This document shows positions 7,309 to 14,964 of a stretch of DNA of 64,000 nucleotides, in pieces (position 1 is the first letter of the stretch; every line of letters begins with the position of its first letter). This stretch comes from Thalassovita mediterranea (lineage in GTDB: Bacteria; Pseudomonadota; Alphaproteobacteria; Rhodobacterales; Rhodobacteraceae). The DNA is taken from the NCBI RefSeq assembly GCF_001458435.1, contig NZ_CYSF01000007.1:124001-188000 (forward strand), given 5' to 3'. The notes beneath the pieces are model-generated. The model saw nothing but the letters and a program-made list of their open reading frames with translations. It had not been told where the DNA came from and did no database searches. Both the position numbers and the translations under genes were made by a program.

Positions 7309-8069
7309 CGGATGCACCCGAACTGCTGCTGGCCCACCATCTCAAAACGCTTCGGCTGCCCACGTTCCTGCGTGAACATGACAAGCAGGCCCGTATCTGC
7401 GCCGCTGAAGGCGTAGATCACGTGCGTTACCTGGCCCGGCTGACCGAGCTGGAACTGATCGACCGGGAACGGCGCATGGTGGAACGCCGGATCAAGGCCG
7501 CAAAGTTCCCGACCATCAAAAGCCTGGACAGCTTCGACTTCAAGGCGATCCCGTCGCTCAACAAGATGATGGTGCTGGAGCTGGCGCGCTGCGAATGGAT
7601 CGAACGCAAGGAGAATGTGATCGCGCTCGGTCCCTCCGGCACCGGCAAGACCCATGTCGCCCTCGGGCTGGGACTGGCTGCCTGCCAGAAAGGATTGCCT
7701 GTCGCCTTCGTGACCGCCGCAGCCCTCGTGCACGAGATGATGGAGGCCCGCGACGAAAAACGCCTCCTGCAACTCCAGCGCAAACTCGCCAAGGTCAAAC
7801 TGCTGATCATCGACGAGCTGGGATTCGTCCCCTTGAGCAAAACCGGCGCCGAGCTTCTGTTCGAGCTGATCTCACAGCGCTACGAGCGAGGGTCGACCCT
7901 GATCACAAGCAACCTGCCCTTCGAGGAGTGGACCGAAACCTTCGGCACCGAACGCCTGACCGGCGCGCTGCTGGACCGGCTGACACACCACGTCAACATC
8001 CTCGAGATGAACGGCGAAAGCTACCGCCTCAATCAAAGCCGCGCCCGCCTCGCCGCCGCTAACAAATGA
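7305..8069 (+). CDS. istB: IS21-family ATPase helper IstB
   Basis: A 254-residue AAA+ ATPase that assists IstA in target selection. Walker A is ALGPSGTGKTHVALGLG (about residues 106-122), Walker B is LLIIDELGFV, and further on come the sensor-like TLITSNLPFEEW and the arginine-containing end TGALLDRLTHH. The ATG overlaps the istA TGA (ATGA at 7305), so I do not use the longer upstream reading frame. Length and motifs are standard and the gene looks functional. The non-coding tail up to 8207 holds the right terminal repeats. Confidence 0.95.
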   Translation: MTDAPELLLAHHLKTLRLPTFLREHDKQARICAAEGVDHVRYLARLTELELIDRERRMVERRIKAAKFPTIKSLDSFDFKAIPSLNKMMVLELARCEWIERKENVIALGPSGTGKTHVALGLGLAACQKGLPVAFVTAAALVHEMMEARDEKRLLQLQRKLAKVKLLIIDELGFVPLSKTGAELLFELISQRYERGSTLITSNLPFEEWTETFGTERLTGALLDRLTHHVNILEMNGESYRLNQSRARLAAANK

Positions 8070-8223
8070 ACCTCACAGAATTGGCCTGACGGCCAATGCG
8101 CCTTGGACCGGGCTTGCTATATGAGGGCCGCACGCTCCAAGGCGCTCGCCCCAAACTGGCCGACTTTTGCTCCGCCACAATGGCCGAATTTTACTCCGCC
8201 GTTGACAAGCACTATGAACACAT

Positions 8224-8270
8224 CCCTCCTAAGGGGCAGGTTGCAGGTTCGAATCCTGCCGGGGTCGCCA
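8224..8270 (+). repeat. attR: second copy of the 47-bp tRNA-Arg 3' end
   Basis: Identical over 47 bases to 605-651, the 3' part of tRNA-Arg including the CCA. Sequences diverge at 8223 and 8271. It is only a tRNA fragment, lacking acceptor 5' strand and D arm, and so is not a tRNA gene. Just 16 bases separate it from the IS right end. Confidence 0.92.
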
Positions 8271-8284
8271 GATCGTCGCTTGTG

Positions 8285-9304
8285 TTATTGCTTTGGACTG
8301 GTACGTGCCAGCTGGCCGGGGGCGGTGCCGTATTCTTTTTTGAACGCGCGGATGAAACTGGACGGCTCGGCGTAGCCGGCGCGCCAGGCGATGTTTGAAA
8401 CAGACAAAGTTGTCGTGGTCAGCAGTTCGTGTGCCACAGCCAGACGGGCCCGCAGCAACAGTGTGCGAAATGTTGTTTTTTCTTCGGCGAGACGACGGGT
8501 CAGTGTCCGTTCGCTGGTGTCGAGTGTTTGCGCAATCGATTGTAGCGTCGGAGAGCCGTGTAATTCGGCCAAGATGGCGTCGTGGGTTCGGGCGCTCCAG
8601 CTGTTTTGGGCAATCTGGCTTTGCAGGTTCTCACACTGCTTCAGACAAACTGCTAGAACTTCGGGATTGTGCTGAGGCAGGGGTTCGTCCAGTAGTTTGC
8701 GCGGCATGACAACGGTGTTGGTGTCGGCATCAGGCACAACGGTCAGGCCTAGTTCCGCCTCCAGTGTGGCGGCGAAGTCTGGGGTGTATTCGGTCGTGCG
8801 GAAGATGACTGGCTCTGCCATCATTTGTGGGATCATTGTGCTGGTAAAGTTCAGCAGCACAGTCAGGTGCCGTTCAAGGATGAATTTCCTGATCTGAGAG
8901 GGCAGGCTGGACACGTCAAAGATCAGGTGTCCCTCGTCACCGACTTCTTGCAGGTCCATTGGTGCGATCAGAAAAGACAGCTCATAGTATTTGATGGCGG
9001 TTGTGATGCTGACACGCGGCGTTGGGCTGGTCAGCAGGGCATAACCCCAAATGCCTAGAACCTCTGGTTTGATCCGGCGGCCAATCTCGATCCCGATTCC
9101 ATGTCGGGTTTCCGTGAGGTTCAGGAAATTTGCGATGGCAGCAAATTCCTGAGTGATCGTGATTTTGTTTCCGCTGTCATAAAGGTCGGCGAGTTTTAGG
9201 CCCGTTCCAGACAGGCATTGTTCCGCAGTGACGCCGTAGTCCGGTGCGCATTCGCACAGGATTCGCAGGCTGCCGGGGCGTCGATTGCGGGGATGGCTGA
9301 TCAT
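8285..9304 (-). CDS. AraC-family transcriptional regulator with arabinose-binding-like N-terminal domain
   Basis: A 339-residue regulator. The N-terminal part matches the AraC-type arabinose-binding domain family typical of OruR/MmsR-like regulators (CECAPDYGVTAEQCLSGTGL near residues 18-37; RIKPEVLGIWGYALLTSPT near 87-105). The C-terminal 100 residues hold the two helix-turn-helix motifs (LQSIAQTLDTSERTLTRRLA, then SVSNIAWRAGYAEPSSFIRA) and the closing FKKEYGTAPGQ. It is divergent from the tautomerase-dehydrogenase-ligase genes starting at 9407. A two-copy direct repeat in the shared intergenic region suggests it activates them. It is the first chromosomal gene after the island. Confidence 0.9.
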   Translation of the reverse strand: MISHPRNRRPGSLRILCECAPDYGVTAEQCLSGTGLKLADLYDSGNKITITQEFAAIANFLNLTETRHGIGIEIGRRIKPEVLGIWGYALLTSPTPRVSITTAIKYYELSFLIAPMDLQEVGDEGHLIFDVSSLPSQIRKFILERHLTVLLNFTSTMIPQMMAEPVIFRTTEYTPDFAATLEAELGLTVVPDADTNTVVMPRKLLDEPLPQHNPEVLAVCLKQCENLQSQIAQNSWSARTHDAILAELHGSPTLQSIAQTLDTSERTLTRRLAEEKTTFRTLLLRARLAVAHELLTTTTLSVSNIAWRAGYAEPSSFIRAFKKEYGTAPGQLARTSPKQ

Positions 9305-9321
9305 GTACTTAGCTTACACAA

Positions 9322-9349
9322 AATGGCGTAAAATGTCAATTTAATGGCG
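9322..9349. promoter_or_regulatory. Candidate AraC-type operator (two direct repeats)
   Basis: The heptamer AATGGCG occurs at 9322-9328 and again at 9343-9349, exactly 21 bp apart, in an otherwise AT-rich gap between the divergent AraC-type gene (start 9304) and the operon start at 9407. Tandem direct repeats spaced two helical turns apart are the usual form of AraC-family binding sites. No binding evidence exists beyond pattern and position. Confidence 0.45.
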
Positions 9350-9406
9350 AGTTCTAACATCGACCCACCGCTTCTTGCAGTGCTAGCGTCGAGGTGGGAG
9401 GACAAC

Positions 9407-9856
9407 ATGAAATCACTTATCGCCATCCAGGAGGGGCAAATCCCACTGGAGAAGATCAAGCAGCTCGAAGCAACATTGCGTGAGGTTTACGCACAGCATG
9501 TCAGCGATGGGAAGCTCACCATCATCTGGAATGTCGCAGATCGTCAGCACACCATCACCGATCGCCGTTGGTCGCGTTCTTCGGCCTGTTCGGTATCGGT
9601 GCCTGATGGGTTTTGCGGCGACAAGCGCGAGGCGTTCTTGCTGGATCTGGATAAACGCTGGCGGGCGATCTCGGGGCAGCACCCGGATCAGACATCTTTT
9701 GTCGCGTTCGACAACAAGCGCTTTGATGAGGTTGTGAAGGGCAATTTGGAACGGTTCTCGCCCGCGGGACGTTTTCTGTACCTGTCCAAGATAATGTTTC
9801 GGGTTCTGGTGTCCAAGATGCGTCACGGCATCCTGATCACTCGCTTCAATCAGTAA
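9407..9856 (+). CDS. Tautomerase-fold-like protein lacking Pro-1
   Basis: A 149-residue protein starting MKSLIAIQEGQIPLEKIKQL. The opening beta strand followed by a long helix and a second strand (KLTIIWNVADRQHTI) resembles the beta-alpha-beta tautomerase (MIF/4-OT) repeat. The residue after Met is Lys, so the catalytic amino-terminal proline is absent. A strong GGGAGG precedes ATG 9407, which I prefer over the in-frame ATG at 9344. It is the first gene of the plus-strand operon and sits directly before a cis-CaaD-like tautomerase. The family call is tentative; a structural or partner subunit role is possible. Confidence 0.55.
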   Translation: MKSLIAIQEGQIPLEKIKQLEATLREVYAQHVSDGKLTIIWNVADRQHTITDRRWSRSSACSVSVPDGFCGDKREAFLLDLDKRWRAISGQHPDQTSFVAFDNKRFDEVVKGNLERFSPAGRFLYLSKIMFRVLVSKMRHGILITRFNQ

Positions 9857-9880
9857 TGTGCATTTTTCGGGGAGGAAGAC

Positions 9881-10300
9881 ATGCCACTTTATACCATTGC
9901 CACGCGCAAACCGCTCGCCGAAGATTTGCGATTTGCGATCGCGCAGACGATCACGGATGTGCATTGCGGACTGACTGGGGCGCCGCCTGAATTTGTGAAT
10001 GTGATTTTCATGACTGGTTATCGAATGCGCCGTGGGTGTGTGCTGGGGTTGAATGGCAACGTGCGAATTGGCGGAAATCGGGGGCGCCAATTGTATGAAG
10101 ACCTGAACAAAACCTTGCATGCAGAGGTGGCCAAAACATCTGGCATAGACCCGACGCAGGTTTTCGTGAAATTGATCGGCGTTGAATTTAACTGGGTTGT
10201 AGAGGGGGCGATGACCATGCCGGCCCCTGGCGACGAAGGCGACTGGCTCGAGCGTAAGAACGCACTGCATGCGGCCATGGGTATCGCCAAAGTTGCGTGA
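9881..10300 (+). CDS. Tautomerase-superfamily protein, cis-3-chloroacrylic acid dehalogenase-like
   Basis: A 139-residue protein beginning Met-Pro, giving the catalytic N-terminal proline after Met removal. It tracks the cis-CaaD family: AQTITDVHCGLTG near residues 20-32 matches the ITDAHRGLTG segment carrying the active-site His, an Arg-bearing loop NVRIGGNRGRQ lies near the position of the two active-site arginines, and VVEG...PAPGDEGDW near the end matches the Glu-containing tail. The position of the cis-CaaD active-site Tyr appears to be Lys, so the exact substrate is probably not chloroacrylate. A SD-like GGGGAGGAAG precedes the start. It is likely a hydratase or tautomerase in the pathway encoded around it. 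Confidence 0.75.
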   Translation: MPLYTIATRKPLAEDLRFAIAQTITDVHCGLTGAPPEFVNVIFMTGYRMRRGCVLGLNGNVRIGGNRGRQLYEDLNKTLHAEVAKTSGIDPTQVFVKLIGVEFNWVVEGAMTMPAPGDEGDWLERKNALHAAMGIAKVA

Positions 10301-10323
10301 ATAAAGAATTTGGAGATTTGCAC

Positions 10324-11784
10324 ATGTCTGCACCACATTTGACACCTGTTGAAACCAAGATGCCCGATCTTGAGGGGCTGTTGCTGGTACAAAAGAAAGC
10401 GGCGCTGGCGGATCCGATGCCTGATCGTGCCACGCGGATCCGTCGTTTGGACAAACTGCATAATGCAGTGGTCGACAATCGGGCGCGTATCATCGCTGCC
10501 TGCAACAAGGACTTCTCTTCGCGCGCGGCGGCTGAAACGCAACTGGCGGAAATTGGGCCGATCCTCGAGGGGATTGCGTACTATCGCAAACGCCTGAAGA
10601 AATTCATGAAGCCGCAGCGCCGTCATGCGCCGATGACCACCATGCCAGCCCGCGTCGAAGTGCATTATCAACCCGTTGGTGTGGTTGGGATTGTGGTCCC
10701 TTGGAACTTTCCTTTCTTTTTGGGGCTGTCACCGTTGGTTGGGGCGATTGCAGCTGGCAACCGTGCGATGATCAAGACATCGGAATTTGCGCCAGCGTCG
10801 GGTGAGCTGATGAAATCGCTCTTGAGCGAGGCTTTTGGCGAGGACGAAGTTGCAGTGGTAACGGGGGGTGTCGACGTTGCCACCGAATTTACCAAATTGC
10901 CCTTTGATCATCTGGTGTTCACTGGGTCCACGCAGGTGGGCAAAATTGTAATGCGGGCGGCGGCAGAAAACCTGACGCCAGTTACGCTGGAACTGGGTGG
11001 CAAATCGCCCGCTATTATTCATCCAGACTATCCACTGGACGAAGCGGCCAGTCGCATCGGTTTTGGCAAAGGCTTCAACGCAGGTCAGATTTGTGTGTCG
11101 CCGGATTATGTGCTGTGCCCCAGAGATAAGGTAAACGCCTTTGCCACGCAATTTGCGGACACAATGAGCAAGGCCTATCCGGCGGTGCGCGACAATGCGG
11201 ACTTCACCGCGATCATCACCGACCGGCAGAAACAGCGTCTTGAGGGCTATTTGAAAGACGCAGAAGAAAAGGGCGCCGAGATCATCCGCATCAATCCGAA
11301 GAATGAGGATTTTTCTGGGACGCGCAAGATGCCCCTGACCATTGTTCTGGGGGCAACAGATGACATGTTGGTGATGCAGGAAGAGATCTTTGGCCCAATC
11401 TTGCCAGTGATCCCTTACGACACGATGGACGATGCAATTGCCTATGTTCATGCCCGGCCGCGTCCCTTGGCGCTGTATTACTTTGACTGGGATAAGGCGC
11501 GGGGCGATGACATTCTGGCCAAAACCCATTCGGGTGGCGTTTGCATCAACGACACGGTCATGCATGTCGGCGTGGATGACATTCCGTTTGGTGGTATCGG
11601 CCCGTCAGGCATGGGCCATTATCATGGCGAAGAAGGGTTCCGGACCTTCTCCAAGGCCAAGGGTGTGCTGCGCAAGGGCAAGATCAATGCGACTGCATTT
11701 GTGGCGCCGCCTTGGGGCAATGCCAGCTTCAAGGGGTTGATGAAGTTGCAAAACCTGCGGTTCCGCAAACGCAAGATCAAATAA
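10324..11784 (+). CDS. Coniferyl aldehyde dehydrogenase-type NAD(P)-dependent aldehyde dehydrogenase
   Basis: A 486-residue aldehyde dehydrogenase oxidising an aldehyde to its acid. Family landmarks include GIVVPWNFPFFLGLSPLVGA, the nucleotide-binding FTGSTQVGK near residue 200, the catalytic Glu in TLELGGKSP, and the catalytic Cys in FNAGQICVSPDYVL near residue 257. The shorter length and the QICVSPDYVL signature fit the CalB (coniferyl aldehyde dehydrogenase) subgroup. The start ATG has TTGGAG eight bases upstream; a GTG at 10297 overlapping the previous stop is an alternative. It lies between a tautomerase and an acyl-CoA synthetase, suggesting aldehyde to acid to CoA thioester. Confidence 0.88.
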   Translation: MSAPHLTPVETKMPDLEGLLLVQKKAALADPMPDRATRIRRLDKLHNAVVDNRARIIAACNKDFSSRAAAETQLAEIGPILEGIAYYRKRLKKFMKPQRRHAPMTTMPARVEVHYQPVGVVGIVVPWNFPFFLGLSPLVGAIAAGNRAMIKTSEFAPASGELMKSLLSEAFGEDEVAVVTGGVDVATEFTKLPFDHLVFTGSTQVGKIVMRAAAENLTPVTLELGGKSPAIIHPDYPLDEAASRIGFGKGFNAGQICVSPDYVLCPRDKVNAFATQFADTMSKAYPAVRDNADFTAIITDRQKQRLEGYLKDAEEKGAEIIRINPKNEDFSGTRKMPLTIVLGATDDMLVMQEEIFGPILPVIPYDTMDDAIAYVHARPRPLALYYFDWDKARGDDILAKTHSGGVCINDTVMHVGVDDIPFGGIGPSGMGHYHGEEGFRTFSKAKGVLRKGKINATAFVAPPWGNASFKGLMKLQNLRFRKRKIK

Positions 11785-11953
11785 CCAAAGGGTAAACAAG
11801 TACCGCGGTCATGGAGGTAGGGCCGCGGTCAACCTTCACAACACTTGGTGCAGCATGATGCTGCATAACAATGGGAGGCTCAGCCGTACCCACAGGCCCC
11901 GGGAACCGTTTTCCGCGGCATGCCGGAGGTATGGTTGAGGATACGGGACATAG

Positions 11954-13897
11954 ATGGACGACATGAACGGTTTCGCTCAGGGTTTTACAAACTATCAGGA
12001 AATCCAGGCATTTGAAGAAACGCCATTTCTGGATCACGATATGCCTGCGACGACCTATGAGGCGTTGCAAAAGGGTACGCAACTTAACCCGCATAGCCCG
12101 GCGCTGACCTTTTTCATTTCGGGTGAAGCGTATGAGAAGTCATACACCCTGACCCATGCTGAACTGATGGCCAAGGTAAACCAGACAGCAAATGCTCTGC
12201 GGTCGATCGGCATTGGGCGCGACGATGTGGTGGCTTTTGTGCTGCCGAACCTGCCGGAAACGCACTACGTCATTTGGGGGGGATCCGCTGCGGGGCAGGT
12301 TCTGGCCATCAACCCCTTGCTGGAAGCTGACCAGATTGCAGATCTGATGCGGGTGGCCAATGTGCAGGTGTTGGTGACCTTGGAAAAAACACCCAAAACC
12401 GACCTGTGGCAGAAATGCGTTGCCGCACTTCCTAGCGTGCCTAGCATTCGTCAGGTCATCACCTGTTCTGTTTTCGATTGGATGGATGGGCCTGCCGCCG
12501 CGATCTTTGGCACGTTGGGCAAACTGCGTGCGGCCAAGTTGAAGGTCGCAGATCGTGTGGTTCCCGTGACTAGCTTGTCAAAACTGATCTCTGGTGCGCG
12601 GGCGGATGCGCTGACGTTTGAGCCGCCCAAAGGGGAGGATATTTCCACCCTCTTGTGTACCGGGGGGACGACTGGCCTGCCGAAAATCGCACGCCGCACC
12701 CATTTTTCTGAGGTGTTCGATTGCTGGGCTGTGTCCCAGTACAACCCCGAGCACATTAACCAAGGGGCTGCAATTTTTGTCGGTCTTCCGTTGTTCCATT
12801 CAAACGCCATTCTGGTCACAGGCCTGTTGCCCTTAATGACGGGTGGACATGTTATTCTGGCGACACCGCAGGGCTATCGTGGCGATGGGGTGATCAAAAA
12901 CTTCTGGAAGATGGCGGACCATTTCAAATTTGCCACCTTCTCTGGGGTGCCGACGGTTTATGCGGCGCTGTTGGATTTGCCGCGCGATGGTTTGGATATT
13001 TCGTCGATCAGGTTCGGGGTCTGCGGCGCAGCCCCCATGCCTGTCGAATTGTTCAACAATTTCGTCAAGAAAACCGGTGTGCCCATCGTCGAAGGCTACG
13101 GCATGACCGAAGGCGCAGTTGCGTCGTCCCTGAACCCGACCGATCCCGAGGGCGGGGTGCGGATCGGGTCGATTGGCTTGCCGTTGCCTTATCAGAAAAT
13201 GCGCTGCGCCATTTTGCGTGATGACGATACGTTTGAGCGCTGGGCCGATGTAGATGAGGCAGGCGTGATCATGATTTCAGGCGCCAATGTCTTCGAAGGC
13301 TACATGATCGAAAGCCAGAACAAAGGCATCTTCTTTGAGATCGAGGGGAGGCGTTGGTTCAATTCTGGCGATTTGGCGCGCCAGGACAGCGACGGCTATT
13401 TCTGGATGACCGGCCGCAAGAAAGAGCTGATCATTCGCGGTGGTCACAACATTGACCCCAAAATTATCGAAGAGGCCATGCATGCACATTCGGGTATCGC
13501 AATGGCTGCAGCGGTGGGGCGCCCCGATGTCAAAGCAGGCGAATTGCCCGTTCTGTACTACGAATCCACAACCGGAAACGACCTGTCGATTGATGATCTT
13601 GCAGACTTCGCCATGACCCACGTCAGCGAACGCGCTGCGGTGCCCAAAGACTTCGTCCGCTTGGATGCTTTGCCGCTGACCGCGGTGGGCAAGATCCACA
13701 AGCCCACCCTGAACATGATGGAAATTGAACGCGCTATCCGCGCTGAGGCCCAAGCCACCGGTTCAGAGATCGCGGCATTGGATGTTGTGCAAGATAGCAA
13801 ACGCGGCGTGGTCGCCAAGCTGCAGCTAAAGTCCGGCATCGACGAGATGCGTCACGTTCTGGGCAACTACACATTTGCCGTCGACTACATCGCATAA
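11954..13897 (+). CDS. Acyl-CoA synthetase (AMP-forming)
   Basis: A 647-residue class I adenylate-forming enzyme that activates a carboxylic acid with ATP and joins it to CoA. The P-loop-like motif is LLCTGGTTGLPK (near residue 235), the second signature VEGYGMTEGAV lies near 382, the adenylate site GDLARQDSDGYFWMTGRKKELI near 475, and the catalytic Lys in AVGKIHKP near 578. It is longer than most relatives, with a roughly 60-residue C-terminal extension after the catalytic Lys. It follows the aldehyde dehydrogenase after a 169-bp gap that contains no gene. The substrate is unknown; an aryl or branched acid produced by the dehydrogenase is a reasonable inference. Confidence 0.88.
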   Translation: MDDMNGFAQGFTNYQEIQAFEETPFLDHDMPATTYEALQKGTQLNPHSPALTFFISGEAYEKSYTLTHAELMAKVNQTANALRSIGIGRDDVVAFVLPNLPETHYVIWGGSAAGQVLAINPLLEADQIADLMRVANVQVLVTLEKTPKTDLWQKCVAALPSVPSIRQVITCSVFDWMDGPAAAIFGTLGKLRAAKLKVADRVVPVTSLSKLISGARADALTFEPPKGEDISTLLCTGGTTGLPKIARRTHFSEVFDCWAVSQYNPEHINQGAAIFVGLPLFHSNAILVTGLLPLMTGGHVILATPQGYRGDGVIKNFWKMADHFKFATFSGVPTVYAALLDLPRDGLDISSIRFGVCGAAPMPVELFNNFVKKTGVPIVEGYGMTEGAVASSLNPTDPEGGVRIGSIGLPLPYQKMRCAILRDDDTFERWADVDEAGVIMISGANVFEGYMIESQNKGIFFEIEGRRWFNSGDLARQDSDGYFWMTGRKKELIIRGGHNIDPKIIEEAMHAHSGIAMAAAVGRPDVKAGELPVLYYESTTGNDLSIDDLADFAMTHVSERAAVPKDFVRLDALPLTAVGKIHKPTLNMMEIERAIRAEAQATGSEIAALDVVQDSKRGVVAKLQLKSGIDEMRHVLGNYTFAVDYIA

Positions 13898-13966
13898 CCC
13901 ACGTGTTGGGAGGCACGTGGGGGATCGCGCGCGGATGCGTGCGGATCAAATTCAGGGAGGGATGAA

Positions 13967-14869
13967 ATGGAATTCGCAGTAAAGGTGATATTGCCGCTCG
14001 CGCAGGCGTTCATCATGTTTTCGCTCGGCCTCGGGCTGACTTTTGCTGATTTCGGTCGGGTGTTCAAAGGCGGCAAGGCGATCTTGATCGGGGTAATGTG
14101 CCAGATCGTATTGCTGCCGGTTGTGGCGTTTGTGCTGTTGCTGGCTTTCGATCTGCCACCTGTCCTGGCGGCAGGTACCATGCTGGTGGCCTTTTGCCCC
14201 GGTGGGGTCAGTTCCAATGTGATCAGCAAATTGTCCAAAGGTGATCTGGCGTTGGCTGTATCGCTGACAGCTGCGACAAGCTTGATTGCCTTTATTACCG
14301 TGCCGCCGCTCGCCGCATTCTCGATTGTTCACTTCATGGGGGCTGAGGCGCCAGAGGTGTCGATCGCTGATTTGGCCGTGTTCACGTTCGTGCTGACAAC
14401 AGTACCAGTGCTAAGCGGCGTTTTGGTGCGCGCGATTTTCACGTCCTTTGCGGTCCGCTATGAAAAGGCGTTCAACAATACAGCGGTGACTTTGTGGGTT
14501 ATTTTGCTGATCTTCCTGTTCGGGGGCAACCAAGCGCTGGTGCTGCAGTGGTTTTCAACCCTTGGGCCAGTTCTGCTGGCGCTGCCGTTGTGTTTGATGG
14601 CGTTGGGGTGGTTCGCTGGTCGCGCGTTGGGCGTCAGTAAAACACAGTCGAAAACCCTGGGCATTGAAACCGCGGTGCAAAATGCCCCGCTGGGGATCGC
14701 GCTGGGCACAGCGATAATGGGCGCCACAGCTGAAATCAGCGCCTTGGCTCTGCCGTCGGCCATCTACTCGATCACCATGTATATCGTTGTTTTGCCGTTC
14801 ATTTTCATCTTCCGCCGCATCAACGACGTCACCCAAACATACGGGCAGGCTGGAACGGCCACGTCCTAA
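13967..14869 (+). CDS. BASS-family (bile acid:sodium symporter-like) transporter
   Basis: A 300-residue inner-membrane protein with eight to ten hydrophobic segments. Family motifs include LSLGLGLTFADFGR-like FSLGLGLTFADF near residue 17-28, the CPGGVSSNVISKLSKGD core near 85-101 and the second-half GIETAVQNAPLGIAL near 231-245. BASS proteins import organic anions such as bile acids, pantoate or keto acids with sodium. GGGAGGGATGAA upstream is a strong ribosome site. Its position inside a CoA-ligase and reductase cluster suggests it imports the organic acid that the cluster degrades. Confidence 0.9.
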   Translation: MEFAVKVILPLAQAFIMFSLGLGLTFADFGRVFKGGKAILIGVMCQIVLLPVVAFVLLLAFDLPPVLAAGTMLVAFCPGGVSSNVISKLSKGDLALAVSLTAATSLIAFITVPPLAAFSIVHFMGAEAPEVSIADLAVFTFVLTTVPVLSGVLVRAIFTSFAVRYEKAFNNTAVTLWVILLIFLFGGNQALVLQWFSTLGPVLLALPLCLMALGWFAGRALGVSKTQSKTLGIETAVQNAPLGIALGTAIMGATAEISALALPSAIYSITMYIVVLPFIFIFRRINDVTQTYGQAGTATS

Positions 14870-14964
14870 AAAAAAATCGGGCGAACCGCCGGATAGCGGT
14901 CGCTCAGTGAATTCAAGAAACCCTGCAATCAGACAGATTGCGGGACACAAACGGAGACCAAGGA

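Larger units (their letters stand above)
5701..8207 (+). mobile_element. IS21-family insertion sequence, complete, without target duplication
   Basis: The element is about 2.5 kb and carries istA and istB with overlapping ATGA. The ends are inverted and imperfect: the left end begins TGTGAACGGCGGAGCAATAC, and the right end on the other strand reads TGTCAACGGCGGAGTAAAAT. Both continue into TCGGCCA. Repeated blocks just inside each end (for example ttttgctccgcc and ttttactccgcc on the right) are the usual IS21 multiple terminal repeats. The flanks do not match: TTTGAG on the left and AGCACT on the right. IS21 elements normally leave a 4-8 bp duplication, so the flanks were probably rearranged after insertion. 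Confidence 0.92.
605..8270. mobile_element. Integrated mobilizable element (IME-like genomic island) in tRNA-Arg, integrase missing
   Basis: The island is bounded by 47-bp direct repeats at 605-651 and 8224-8270. In order it carries a replication-like gene, a ColE1-type mob module, a small unknown gene, a cytosine methyltransferase, a truncated vsr and an IS21-family element, all on the plus strand and mostly with overlapping stop and start codons. The genes and layout match a small mobilizable plasmid or IME. No integrase or excisionase gene is visible, so excision would need an integrase supplied in trans. The most likely loss point is beside the IS right end, where only 16 bases remain before attR. 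Confidence 0.82.

Noticed and set aside
5560-7317. 585-residue open frame antisense to istA
   Set aside because: It lies opposite istA/vsr, has no recognisable domain and a composition typical of antisense frames in GC-rich genes.
8224-8270. Second tRNA-Arg gene
   Set aside because: Only the 3' 47 bases are present; acceptor 5' strand and D arm are missing, so it is an attachment-site remnant.
14870-14925. Terminator after the BASS transporter gene
   Set aside because: The A run and short stem would form a T-tailed hairpin only on the minus strand, where no gene ends; the next gene is probably co-transcribed.
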